Of a stretch of DNA of 64,000 nucleotides, positions 8,077 through 16,398 are shown piece by piece. The position numbers were made by a program, and so were the translations under genes. The notes under the pieces are model-generated. The model did not search any database. It worked only from the letters and a program-made list of their open reading frames with translations, and had not been told where the DNA came from. This stretch comes from Paenibacillus sp. Soil750 (GTDB lineage Bacteria > Bacillota > Bacilli > Paenibacillales > NBRC-103111): NCBI RefSeq assembly GCF_001428045.1, contig NZ_LMSD01000006.1, positions 62,001 to 126,000 on the forward strand. Direction: 5' to 3'. Position 1 is the stretch's first letter; every line of letters begins with the position of its first letter.

Positions 8077-9960
8077 ATGGGATTCGCGGCAATCCGTAGG
8101 TTATTGGGGATACGTGCATTTACGTTTAAACTTTCGCTTCAAGCCAAACTGATTCTGTCATTTGTGTTCGTTATCTTCATACCGGTGGTACTATTCTCCT
8201 GGTATACGCTTAATGAAGAGTCTACCAAGGCAATGGAAGAATTAACGAAGAACAGCGAGAATGTGTTGGCGGTCGAGAAAATAAACATCGAGAATAACGT
8301 GGAGCTGATCGGATGGACCGATCAGCTTGCGTTATCCAACCGGGAAATGAACAATTATCTGCAAATTAAACAAATTCAGGATACAGCGCGTGTTATTCGT
8401 ATTAAGCTTGATGTTGTCAACAACTTTCAATATTTTTTGTTCAACAATCCACGAATTGCGAATGTCCGATTGTTCACGGACAACCCTTATGTGAATGAGA
8501 TTTGGCCAGTCATTCTAAAGGAATCACGTATTCAGAACAAGCCTTGGCATGATGAGGTGATAAAGCAGAGCGGTTTGCCCTGGTGGGAGATACAGGAGAA
8601 CGTCGCCCTCACCGATATGCCATCCGAACCATCGCAGAATGAGCCCTTCATGACGTACTTGCAGGAATTTAAATATGCCGATAACAAACATAACGGGATT
8701 CTAGAAATATCGATGAAGTTGTCGGATTTCTTCTCCCGAACTTTCAGTAGTGTGCAGGACAAGAACTCCCAGCTGATCGTAGTAGCAAGGGGCGGACAGG
8801 TATTTAGCCTGAAGGCTTCACCAGTGTTCAAACAGCACAGTTCGGAGCAATTAATGAACAGTGTGAAGCTGACGAGTAATACAGATTTCGAGAAGGTACA
8901 TTTCAAGGTTAATGGGCAGTCCTATCTAGCATTTCAGAGCTACATTCCATCGATCGACGTACATCTGGTCAATATGGTTAGTCTTGCGGACACGATGGAA
9001 GGCATTAACCATTCGAGAATTCTTTATTTTTTACTCATTTCGTTACTAGTGGCCTTTCTTGTACTGCTATCTTACTCAATGCAGTCGATAATTTTGCGCA
9101 GGCTTAAGGTGTTAAGAGAATCAATGCAAGAGGTAAGAAGCGGTAACTTCAACGTCGAGCTGCCGCCGATAACCGGTACCGATGAGGTAGGAGAGCTAGG
9201 CTTGCATTACCATAAGCTCATACTGAAGATTAACGAGCTCATTCAAGAGCAGGCAGCTAGGCAGGCGGCAGGCAAAGAAGCGGAGCTTCGGGCGCTGAAG
9301 AACCAGATCGATTCCCACTTTCTGTACAATACGCTGGAGAATGTCAAAATGCTGGCGGAGATTGAAGGACAGTACCTTATATCGGACATAATGACTTCGC
9401 TAGGCGGTATGATGAGGTATTCAATGGAATGGAAACAGGATCATGTGATGCTCAGCGATGAAATTAAGCAGGTTCAGCATTTTGTATCTGTCATGAACAT
9501 CCGTTATGATGGAAGACTTGATCTCCGATTGTCCATTGCACCGGAATGCCTCAAGCAGGAATCGCTTAAAATGTCACTGCAGCCTGCAGTCGAGAATGCA
9601 ATCAAGCATGGCATGAGCCGGATGCATTCCAGCGACGGAAATCTTGTCATTATGATCTCTGCCGTCTGGCGTGATCAAGCTTGTGTCATAGAGATCACTG
9701 ACAACGGCTGCGGCATACCGGAAGAGAAGCTGGGCTTATTGAATCGAATGCTACGAATGGAGGAGACTGCATATCAGGATGTTCGGCAATTAGTCGTTCG
9801 CAAAAATAACCAGGACAGCAATGGAATCGGTCTCCGTAATGTGGACCAACGCTTAGTGATGAGCTATGGGACGGAATATGGGATCCAGATCGAGAGTCAG
9901 GAAGAAAGCTATACACGCATAATCATGACTTTGCCGTATCGGGTCATGGAAGGGGATTAG
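8077..9960 (+). CDS. Sensor histidine kinase, YesM/LytS-like
   Basis: A 627-residue membrane kinase. A transmembrane helix lies at about 23-42, then an extracytoplasmic sensor region of about 260 residues, a second helix at about 310-332, a HAMP segment (LRRLKVLRESMQEVRSGNF), a His_kinase domain with SHFLYNTLE (phosphoacceptor His414) and a HATPase domain (NAIKHG, DNGCGIPEEKLG, GIGLRNVDQRL). The usual NPHFLYNTL reads DSHFLYNTL here; the His is kept. It lies 36 bases after the binding-protein gene and 6 bases before the response regulator, so the three form one unit. The signal is presumably a sugar or sugar-loaded binding protein. Confidence 0.92.
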   Translation: MGFAAIRRLLGIRAFTFKLSLQAKLILSFVFVIFIPVVLFSWYTLNEESTKAMEELTKNSENVLAVEKINIENNVELIGWTDQLALSNREMNNYLQIKQIQDTARVIRIKLDVVNNFQYFLFNNPRIANVRLFTDNPYVNEIWPVILKESRIQNKPWHDEVIKQSGLPWWEIQENVALTDMPSEPSQNEPFMTYLQEFKYADNKHNGILEISMKLSDFFSRTFSSVQDKNSQLIVVARGGQVFSLKASPVFKQHSSEQLMNSVKLTSNTDFEKVHFKVNGQSYLAFQSYIPSIDVHLVNMVSLADTMEGINHSRILYFLLISLLVAFLVLLSYSMQSIILRRLKVLRESMQEVRSGNFNVELPPITGTDEVGELGLHYHKLILKINELIQEQAARQAAGKEAELRALKNQIDSHFLYNTLENVKMLAEIEGQYLISDIMTSLGGMMRYSMEWKQDHVMLSDEIKQVQHFVSVMNIRYDGRLDLRLSIAPECLKQESLKMSLQPAVENAIKHGMSRMHSSDGNLVIMISAVWRDQACVIEITDNGCGIPEEKLGLLNRMLRMEETAYQDVRQLVVRKNNQDSNGIGLRNVDQRLVMSYGTEYGIQIESQEESYTRIIMTLPYRVMEGD

Positions 9961-9965
9961 AATCT

Positions 9966-11531
9966 ATGATTAGCTTGCTAATCGTCGACGACGAGAAGAT
10001 CATTCAGAGGGGCTTGCAATCGGTGATTGAGAGGCAATTTCCTAATCTGTTCAACTACCGTTTTGCCGAGAATGGACAAGAGGCGCTGGAGCGGCTTAGC
10101 CAGGAGCCTGCGGATATAATGTTCACAGATATCCGAATGCCAATTATGGATGGAATCGAACTGCTCGAGCAACTGCAAGTACATCCCATAAGGCCCGAGA
10201 TTGTACTGCTGTCTGGCTATAATCAATTTGTATATGCGCAGAAAGCGATTCGCTATGCTGTGAAGGATTATCTTGTGAAGCCTGTGATACGGGAGGACTT
10301 GTTTGCCGTCCTGGAGCGATTAATTAGGGAGATAAGGATGAGAGAAGAGCGAGCAGACAAGGCGGACGTAGATGCCAGCCTTGTTGCTGCCGAGCTAGTT
10401 ACCCAGCATTTGACCCAGAAGGATGTGTGTGATGCGATAACACAGAACAAGCTGGAGCAGGCAGGCTTTAGCTGGTTGGATGCAGGATATACGCTGGGCT
10501 TGCTCACGCGACGCGGTGAAGGATCACAGGCTAGCAGTACGGATCCTGCTTCTTTCAGGAATCAAATCGCTGATCTGTTACAAGGGCATATGGATTGGAT
10601 GCTTACGCGTGATGGAAAAGGCGGAACGATTATGATCGCACGCGATCCGGTTATCTTTTACCAGTTGACGGAACGGTGGAGGTTGAGTGTATACGAGTCT
10701 CAGCTGCGAATCGCGATTAGCGAGTCCGTTCAAGGAATACAGCAGATAAGGTTGGCATATAGCCAAACGAAACAAACCTTGAAATACAGTATTGTACTTC
10801 CAGAACTCGATGTGCTGGATTACACCAGCGTAAGTAAGCGCAATGAGCGGCATGTCGTTCCTGTTGAGTTGATTCAACGATTATCGAATCTGATGGGAAT
10901 GGGAAAAGGTAACGAAATGAAGCAGCTTCTCGATCAAATTCTAGATGTTCGTATCATTAGCTGCTGTGAAATCGGCTACCTGGAACGGATTAGCCAGCTG
11001 CTCAATGAAGAGCTGTTCGACAAGGTATTCGGCATATACGGAAATAAAGTGCTTGGCCTATTAAGTGACTACGCCTCTGTTGGCCATATCGGGAATTTCG
11101 ATCGATTTGAACATTATTATGCAGTTGCTGAGCAGCTTCTCAATAATCTGGATCGATTCATCCAAGATCGGAGAGAGCAAGCGCCTACGGAGCCAAATAC
11201 GATGCAAAAAGTTCTCGACTACTTGCAGACGCATTATGCCGACGATTTGAACATGGCGGTCGTGTCCAACCACTTCTCACTCAATTACTCGTATTTCAGC
11301 CAAGCCTTCCAGGAATACTACGGTGAGAGTTTCTCGAACTATGTTCGCCGGTTAAGGCTGGACAAGGCGAAGGAGCTGCTGGTGCACTCTGATTTGAAGG
11401 TGTACGAAATCAGTGATCAGGTTGGATTTGAAAATGTGAAGCATTTTACGCGAATATTCAAGGATACCGAAGGCATCACAGCACTGGAATACCGAAGCCA
11501 GCGCAGGCTGTTTGAAATCCAAGAGAGATAA
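9966..11531 (+). CDS. Response regulator with AraC output, YesN-like
   Basis: A 521-residue regulator. The receiver domain at 1-120 carries IVDDE, phospho-acceptor Asp55 in FTDIRMP, and the LVKPV lysine. A long middle region follows, and a C-terminal AraC-type double helix-turn-helix at about 415-515 (LNMAVVSNHFSLNYSYFSQ ... KVYEISDQVGFENVKHFTRIF). It is the partner of the YesM-like kinase just upstream. Targets are unknown; the binding-protein gene is the most likely one. No transporter genes follow. Confidence 0.92.
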   Translation: MISLLIVDDEKIIQRGLQSVIERQFPNLFNYRFAENGQEALERLSQEPADIMFTDIRMPIMDGIELLEQLQVHPIRPEIVLLSGYNQFVYAQKAIRYAVKDYLVKPVIREDLFAVLERLIREIRMREERADKADVDASLVAAELVTQHLTQKDVCDAITQNKLEQAGFSWLDAGYTLGLLTRRGEGSQASSTDPASFRNQIADLLQGHMDWMLTRDGKGGTIMIARDPVIFYQLTERWRLSVYESQLRIAISESVQGIQQIRLAYSQTKQTLKYSIVLPELDVLDYTSVSKRNERHVVPVELIQRLSNLMGMGKGNEMKQLLDQILDVRIISCCEIGYLERISQLLNEELFDKVFGIYGNKVLGLLSDYASVGHIGNFDRFEHYYAVAEQLLNNLDRFIQDRREQAPTEPNTMQKVLDYLQTHYADDLNMAVVSNHFSLNYSYFSQAFQEYYGESFSNYVRRLRLDKAKELLVHSDLKVYEISDQVGFENVKHFTRIFKDTEGITALEYRSQRRLFEIQER

Positions 11532-11600
11532 GATTGCACTGAACTTAGCAGGCCCTCTATCATGTGACTACGCCTAAAATGGGTAATAAATTGAATCTTG

Positions 11601-11666
11601 AAGTGATTACAACACAATAAGCCTTCCGCCTTCGCACTTCTTGCCATCAAGCTAACGTAATCACTT
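11601..11666. repeat. Long-range inverted repeat
   Basis: AAGTGATTAC (11601-11610) and GTAATCACTT (11657-11666) are perfect 10-bp inverted arms separated by 46 bases, just downstream of the YesN-like gene. Either a hairpin in the 3' untranslated region or a relic of a small non-coding element. Confidence 0.5.
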
Positions 11667-11698
11667 GGAGGCCGCTGAAAAGTCTCCTGTATAAAAGT

Positions 11699-11742
11699 AA
11701 GGTACAGATTTCTTCGTTTTTGAAGAGACTGTACCTTTTTTC
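11699..11742 (+). terminator. Rho-independent terminator after the YesN-like gene
   Basis: AAGGTACAG pairs with CTGTACCTT, with a nested TCTTC/GAAGA stem inside, followed by a T run. It ends the binding protein-kinase-regulator transcript. Confidence 0.85.
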
Positions 11743-11820
11743 TGTATAATTAAGAGTTTTAACTAAGCGGATGGTTAGGGATAATAAAAAACCAAATTGA
11801 TGATATTGCATAGCGTTCTT

Positions 11821-11908
11821 AACGCACCAGCCCTAAAATCTAGCAACCCTCACCTGAAATCCAGCGGATATATTACATGACAGATTCCTTGATATAATGT
11901 TTACAAAG
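11821..11908 (+). repeat. Duplicated promoter segment, copy 2 (LysR gene 2)
   Basis: Second copy of the 88-base segment at 4983-5070, again with TATAAT (11893-11898) and ending before the coding region. The flanking sequence on both sides is unrelated. Confidence 0.85.
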
Positions 11909-12001
11909 TTGAGCAACATCCGATCACACTCATCAGCACCAGCAGGCAAATGCTTAAGTGCGTTACAACTTTATTGTGAAAATAGGAGTGAATTAATCTT
12001 C

Positions 12002-12898
12002 ATGTTCAGACAATTAGAATATTTCATTCAAATTTGTAAAGAAGGAAGCTATACTAAGGCTGCAGAAGTTTTAATGATTTCTCAACCTACATTAAGTCAA
12101 CAAATCCGATTTTTAGAGGGGGAAGTTGGAACTCCTTTGTTTGAGAGAGAGGGTAGAGGGGTTAAGATTACAGCTGCCGGGGAAATACTTTACCAAAAAG
12201 CTCTTTTCGTGATGAGGCTCATTGAAGAATCGAAGAAAGAAACTTATGAGTTACGCAATACTCGAACAAAAAAACTTTTGCTAGGCATCCCATCTATGGA
12301 TTTTTTTTATTTAATACCCTGGATTTTAAAGTTCCATGAACAATATCCTGATATCACATTAAAATTTGCCAGTGCAGAGAATACATCACAGCAATTATTA
12401 AATGGTAGTATCGATATTGGCATTACCGACAACCATGAACCAAATAAAGAAATTCATATGATGCACCTGTATAAAGAAGAACAAGCATTGGTCGTTTATG
12501 AGGATCATCCGTGGGCAGATCGAACCGTTATTTCTTTTCAGGAGCTAGAAGATTTAGATTCTGCCTTGTTTGTTAGGGAGATAAGTTTAATCGATCAACT
12601 TCATATATGTAGCGATAAGATTACCAAATCTTTGCAATCAAAGTTCGAGTCAACTTCTGCGGAAATTCTTCTTTTTATGGTAATGCATAAGATGGGGGCA
12701 GCTATTTTACCTGCTTCTTTAATTGAAAGCTTTTTTGGTCAGAAATTGAAAATGATTCGTCTTGTAGATCCAACGCCAGTTCGTGAGATCAAGCTTATTT
12801 TTAAAAAACATCATTATAACAATCCTTCGGTTCAAACATGTATCGACTTTTTTCTAGAACAATCAAAAAAGTTGGCCGACTATGGCCATTACAAATAG
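12002..12898 (+). CDS. LysR-family transcriptional regulator 2
   Basis: A 298-residue LysR-type regulator starting MFRQLEYFIQICKEGSYTKA, with the helix-turn-helix at about 16-36 (MISQPTLSQQIRFLE) and a C-terminal effector domain (GSIDIGITDNH, MGAAILPASLIESFF). The ATG at 12002 is chosen because family members start here; AGGAG lies at 11984-11988, a rather long spacing. It is only roughly one-third identical to LysR 1 by eye, although their promoters nearly match. It lies upstream of the isochorismatase gene and operon B. Probably an electrophile or aromatic-compound sensor; the effector is unknown. Confidence 0.92.
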   Translation: MFRQLEYFIQICKEGSYTKAAEVLMISQPTLSQQIRFLEGEVGTPLFEREGRGVKITAAGEILYQKALFVMRLIEESKKETYELRNTRTKKLLLGIPSMDFFYLIPWILKFHEQYPDITLKFASAENTSQQLLNGSIDIGITDNHEPNKEIHMMHLYKEEQALVVYEDHPWADRTVISFQELEDLDSALFVREISLIDQLHICSDKITKSLQSKFESTSAEILLFMVMHKMGAAILPASLIESFFGQKLKMIRLVDPTPVREIKLIFKKHHYNNPSVQTCIDFFLEQSKKLADYGHYK

Positions 12899-13071
12899 GA
12901 ATTTAAAAAAAGCTTCCTCAAATTGCTCTCTAGCCCAACACAAACATATATTTTCATGCTCTCCAATATTTCTTTTGCTTCGTCAGAATATGTTTGATCA
13001 CCGAACATTTTATGGAGCAGCATATAGTCATTGTATTCGTCTAGCCATTCGTTTACCTGAATTGGTTTCAC
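12889..13071 (-). CDS. Small hypothetical protein, possibly a fragment
   Basis: A 60-residue reading frame starting at a GTG codon (13071) with AAGGGA about 12 bases before it. The first 40 residues (KPIQVNEWLDEYNDYMLLHKM and FGDQTYSDEAKEILESM) look like a genuine charged, helical protein. The last 20 look less ordered and run into the 3' end of LysR 2 by 10 bases, convergently. That pattern suggests a real small gene whose C-terminus was replaced or truncated. I do not recognise the family. Confidence 0.4.
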   Translation of the reverse strand: MKPIQVNEWLDEYNDYMLLHKMFGDQTYSDEAKEILESMKIYVCVGLESNLRKLFLNSYL

Positions 13072-13172
13072 TTTTCATCCAATCCCTTCCTATGGCTTCA
13101 TTTATCAATTTATATAATTTCCTAGTATCTTAAATTTAACACGTATTGAAACCATTCAATTGATTGATGAAA

Positions 13173-13207
13173 AAAATTCACGAAGTAATATTTACTTCGT
13201 GAATTTT
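13173..13207. terminator. Bidirectional terminator
   Basis: AAAATTCACGAAGTAA facing TTACTTCGTGAATTTT across a 3-base loop; A and T runs on both sides let it work in both directions. It ends the isochorismatase gene on the minus strand. Confidence 0.85.
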
Positions 13208-13220
13208 GAATGCTTATCGA

Positions 13221-14012
13221 TTAATGTCCCTCATTACCGCCAAACATTTCTTGGGAGTAAATAATACCTAATCCATAAGCGCCACCGTGTTCTTTAGCAA
13301 TATCTGTTGTCGCTTTGTACGTTTCAGAACGTGCCCAATCACGTTGCAATTCAAGCAGGTACTGTTCCCATGTAATTGGTGTTACACCAGCTTGTATCAT
13401 TCGCTGAATGGCCATGTCGTGAGCTTCTTTTGATACACCACCTGAAGTATCGGTAACAATATATACTTCATATCCTTGATCAATCGCGGAAAGAGCAGCA
13501 GATAAATCACAAACCTCTGTCCATAGACCAGAAATGACTAGCTTTTTATTACCATAGCTGTTCACTTTATCTACAACACGTTGATCCTCCCAAGCATCCA
13601 TTGTTGTACGGTCGATTGGCTGCTGATCAGGGAATACGGCTTGGATTTCCGGGAAAATCGGTCCGCTGAACGACTTTGCAGCTACCGTTGTTAAAACAGT
13701 TGGAACATTGAAAGCTTTAGCTGCCTTAGCAAGTCCAGTTACATTATTACGTAACTCTTGGATGTTAATCGACGATGTAGCAAATGCCATTTGTGGTTGA
13801 TGGTCGATCATAAGTAGCGTATGGTTCGTTGGCGTCAGTAATCTTGGAGACGGAACCGCCTTTGCCTGAATGGCTTGCTTATCTTTGCTAGCGGCAGTCG
13901 CAGCCGGCGTTTCTGCTTTTGCAACGATCATATTTCCGAATGCGCTTGTCGATACGACAGCAGTTAAAAGTGCTAGCGTTGTTACTGTACGGCTTGTAAG
14001 TATTTTTTTCAT
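13221..14012 (-). CDS. Isochorismatase-family hydrolase with signal peptide (YcaC-like)
   Basis: A 263-residue cysteine hydrolase of the isochorismatase superfamily. The catalytic triad is visible: Asp70 (LLMIDHQPQM), Lys113 (LTTVAAK) and Cys168 (LWTEVCDL). The layout follows YcaC-type hydrolases. Unusually, it starts with a Sec signal peptide (KKILTS, hydrophobic stretch 10-30, likely cut after AKA at 33), so the enzyme is predicted to be exported. Most relatives are cytoplasmic. A broken relative without a signal peptide lies just upstream. The substrate is unknown; the family hydrolyses amides, nicotinamide-like compounds or isochorismate. Confidence 0.9.
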   Translation of the reverse strand: MKKILTSRTVTTLALLTAVVSTSAFGNMIVAKAETPAATAASKDKQAIQAKAVPSPRLLTPTNHTLLMIDHQPQMAFATSSINIQELRNNVTGLAKAAKAFNVPTVLTTVAAKSFSGPIFPEIQAVFPDQQPIDRTTMDAWEDQRVVDKVNSYGNKKLVISGLWTEVCDLSAALSAIDQGYEVYIVTDTSGGVSKEAHDMAIQRMIQAGVTPITWEQYLLELQRDWARSETYKATTDIAKEHGGAYGLGIIYSQEMFGGNEGH

Positions 14013-14061
14013 GGTTTTTGGCTCCTTTTATATTGAAATATTAGATACCTTTTCAACTTGT

Positions 14062-14268
14062 TTATATTTTGGTAAACATGCTGCCCCTTCGCGCCTCAGA
14101 GGTTTCAACCGGAGCATCTGCTACAATGGGTGCATTGTATACTTTTGCCTTTTTAGTCAGTCTCTGTCTATCAGCACTTTGCATAGCGAATAACAAATGT
14201 GGTTAATGGTCAATAAGGATGATGGCAGAGTTACCTGCAGTAAGCAAATCGATTTTGTCATTAATCAT
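14062..14268 (-). pseudogene. Broken isochorismatase-family gene
   Basis: From the ATG at 14268 the minus strand reads MINDKIDLLTAGNSAIILIDH, then a TAA where the family has the Gln of DHQP. In the same frame follows PHLLFAMQSADRQ, then KKAKVYNAPI, before a second stop at 14062. This aligns with residues 62-105 of the intact neighbour (LLMIDHQPQMAF ... KAFNVPTVL) but lacks the catalytic Lys and Cys regions. So it is a nonsense-mutated, 3'-truncated remnant. It has no signal peptide, unlike the intact gene. Confidence 0.75.
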
Positions 14269-14451
14269 GTAGAATCCCACCTTTCATTTTATTAGTTACG
14301 ACAGCATCTGAAACAACTAGTTATGAAGTCCGTTGCATGTTTCTATCGTATTGAAACGTAATATATCAATCAATTCTCTTTTTTCTATACGTTCTATAGA
14401 TTAAAATTATAGTATCGTTCCTCAACATACCCGATAATCTTAAAAGTGGTA

Positions 14452-14497
14452 GGCCATTCCAAAAGTCATTTAATTGACTATTGGAATGGCCTCTTTT
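14452..14497 (+). terminator. Strong hairpin with T run and no obvious upstream gene
   Basis: GGCCATTCCAA pairs perfectly with TTGGAATGGCC and the inner AGTCA pairs with TGACT; TCTTTT follows on the plus strand. The nearest plus-strand gene upstream ends at 12898, so it may be left over from a lost gene or may insulate operon B from upstream transcription. Confidence 0.7.
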
Positions 14498-14515
14498 AAA
14501 TAAAATTATAAACAC

Positions 14516-15627
14516 TGATAAACTGCTATCATTATGCATCTATATAAAGTATAGATATGCTTCTATTAGCTTCGCCCATATAGATATAGCTAATGACTAT
14601 ACATGATATAGAAATAATGAAATTGTTCATTAATAATAATTTCAATATGATAGGACAAACAGTTAAAGATCATGCGAGGAGTGTTGGCAAAATGGAAAAA
14701 CATACAGATGGGATCCATCATATAACGGCTTTTGTAATGAATGCGCAAAAAAATGTGGACTTTTATGCAGGGGTACTTGGCCTGAGACTTGTAAAGAAAA
14801 CGATTAACTTCGACGCTCCGGAAGTTTACCATTTATATTTCGGTAATGAATCAGGTCGTCCCGGTACCGTAATTACCTTCTTTCCATATGAATTGGGTCG
14901 TAAAGGACGTATTGGTGGAGGACAGGTCGGTATAACAACATATGTCGTTCCTTTAGGTGCACTCGATTTTTGGAAAGAGCGCCTAGAAAGCTTTCATGTT
15001 TCTTATTCTTTAAAGACAAGGTTTAATGAGAATTACTTAACATTTTCAGATCCGGATGGCTTACAGCTAGAGATTGTGGAGCGCGAGGAAGGGGATTTGA
15101 GTCAATGGTCGTTCGGTGGTGTTTCAATAGATAAAGCTATCAAAGGTTTTGGCGGCGCTGTCCTTTATAGTACCGCTCCCGAAAAAACGATGAATGTACT
15201 AGAGCAGGTCTTAGGTCTTCAAAAGGTGGAACAAGAAGAAGACTTTATTCGCTATAAATCGAAGGGAAGTATTGGTAATGTTATTGACGTAAACATTGCG
15301 GCAATGGGGTGGGGCATAAGTGGAGCCGGTACGGTTCATCACATTGCATGGCGCGCAAAAGATAATGAAGATCACGCTGCATGGAGAACTCATGTTGAGC
15401 AATACGGTCTTCATCCAACACCTATTATCGACCGGCAATATTTTAATGCGATTTACTTTCGTGAAGAAGGCGGCATTCTCTTCGAAATCGCTACAGATCC
15501 TCCCGGATTTGCAGTTGATGAGAAGCCAGATGTATTAGGTGAAAAACTAATGCTTCCGGAATGGTTTGAGGCTAACCGTGCAGAAATCGAAAAAGGTTTA
15601 TCACCTATCCAAGTACGTGTATTGGAG
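14516..15627 (+). repeat. Duplicated segment, copy B (promoter plus dioxygenase)
   Basis: Second copy of 2459-3575. The upstream block with the TATAG-N7-CTATA site (14585-14601) is identical; the palindrome at 14538-14556 has the form ATCTATA-N5-TATAGAT. Confidence 0.85.
14538..14601. promoter_or_regulatory. Candidate operators upstream of dioxygenase B
   Basis: Two sites: ATCTATA-N5-TATAGAT at 14538-14556 and the LysR-like TATAG-N7-CTATA at 14585-14601. The second is base-for-base the same as at 2534-2550 before dioxygenase A, so both operons are probably under one regulator. Confidence 0.5.
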
Positions 15628-15642
15628 TCAGAAAAGGAATGA
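14692..15642 (+). CDS. mhqO-like: Ring-cleaving dioxygenase, VOC family, MhqO-like (copy B)
   Basis: A 316-residue paralogue of the protein at 2643, differing at few positions, including one extra residue (YELGRKGR for YEGRKGR). It has the same two VOC halves and the same candidate metal ligands (GIHHITAF, GTVHHIAW, GGILFEIATDPPG). The start ATG at 14692 follows GCGAGGAG; an in-frame opening further upstream lies inside the conserved promoter and is not used. It heads operon B with nitroreductase, pirin, unknown and GAPDH genes. In B. subtilis the mhqNOP operon also joins a dioxygenase and a nitroreductase. It probably detoxifies quinone-like compounds. Confidence 0.92.
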   Translation: MEKHTDGIHHITAFVMNAQKNVDFYAGVLGLRLVKKTINFDAPEVYHLYFGNESGRPGTVITFFPYELGRKGRIGGGQVGITTYVVPLGALDFWKERLESFHVSYSLKTRFNENYLTFSDPDGLQLEIVEREEGDLSQWSFGGVSIDKAIKGFGGAVLYSTAPEKTMNVLEQVLGLQKVEQEEDFIRYKSKGSIGNVIDVNIAAMGWGISGAGTVHHIAWRAKDNEDHAAWRTHVEQYGLHPTPIIDRQYFNAIYFREEGGILFEIATDPPGFAVDEKPDVLGEKLMLPEWFEANRAEIEKGLSPIQVRVLESEKE

Positions 15643-15746
15643 ATGAAGAATTTAATGAAGATAAGAAGATGTTTTTTCCACGTCTGCAAGCAAGGAGTAG
15701 GACAAGAATTAGTTAGGCGAGTAGTTTCCGAGAGGAATGTGTTCAA

Positions 15747-16373
15747 TTGAACGATTTTATTTCAGTGGTTAAAGAGCGAAGATCTGCAAATAAATTTATT
15801 CCAGGAAAAGAAATATTTGAACGAGAGCTTGACGAGATTTTTAATCTTGTAAAATTCTCCCCTTCGGCATTTAATTTACAGCATACTCATTATGTGGTGG
15901 TAAATGACCCCGATGTCAAAGAAGACGTATATCAGGCTGCATTTAAACAGTATAAGGTTCAATCGGCATCGGCAGCAATTCTAGTGCTTGGCAGCATGGA
16001 TGCCTATAAGGATGTAGCAAGAATAAATGAAGGATTTCTTAATCTAGGAGTTATTAATAAACAAGAATACAATATGACTATCGAATCGGTTACAAGATTT
16101 TATGAAGATAGAGGGGAAGGCTTTATGCGAGATGAGGCAATTCGTAACGCTTCCTTATCCGCACAATTATTTATGCTCGCTGCAAAGGAAAGAGGTTGGG
16201 ATACATGTCCAATGATCGGTTTTGATCCTGTATTAATGCGGCAAGCACTCCACATTCCTGATCGATATGTGCCTGTCTTATTGATTGGTATAGGTAAGGA
16301 GGATACCTCCAAACAACGGCCTCGAGGTTATCGTAAACCCGTTCGTGAGTTCGTTAGTTACAATCAATTTTAA
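15747..16373 (+). CDS. mhqN-like: Nitroreductase-family protein, MhqN-like
   Basis: A 208-residue FMN-dependent nitroreductase-fold protein. The N-terminus (ERRSANKF followed by SPSAFNLQ) carries the FMN-phosphate contacts, and GWDTCPMIGFDP with YVPVLLIGIGK forms the C-terminal half. Length and sequence resemble MhqN (YdfN) of B. subtilis, which is induced by quinones. The start is TTG at 15747 with GAGAGGA about 10 bases upstream. It probably reduces quinones or nitro compounds two electrons at a time with NAD(P)H. A 35-codon reading frame fills the gap to the dioxygenase and ends overlapping this start. Confidence 0.9.
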   Translation: MNDFISVVKERRSANKFIPGKEIFERELDEIFNLVKFSPSAFNLQHTHYVVVNDPDVKEDVYQAAFKQYKVQSASAAILVLGSMDAYKDVARINEGFLNLGVINKQEYNMTIESVTRFYEDRGEGFMRDEAIRNASLSAQLFMLAAKERGWDTCPMIGFDPVLMRQALHIPDRYVPVLLIGIGKEDTSKQRPRGYRKPVREFVSYNQF

Positions 16374-16398
16374 AAAAGCTGATAAGGGGAGTTTTAGA

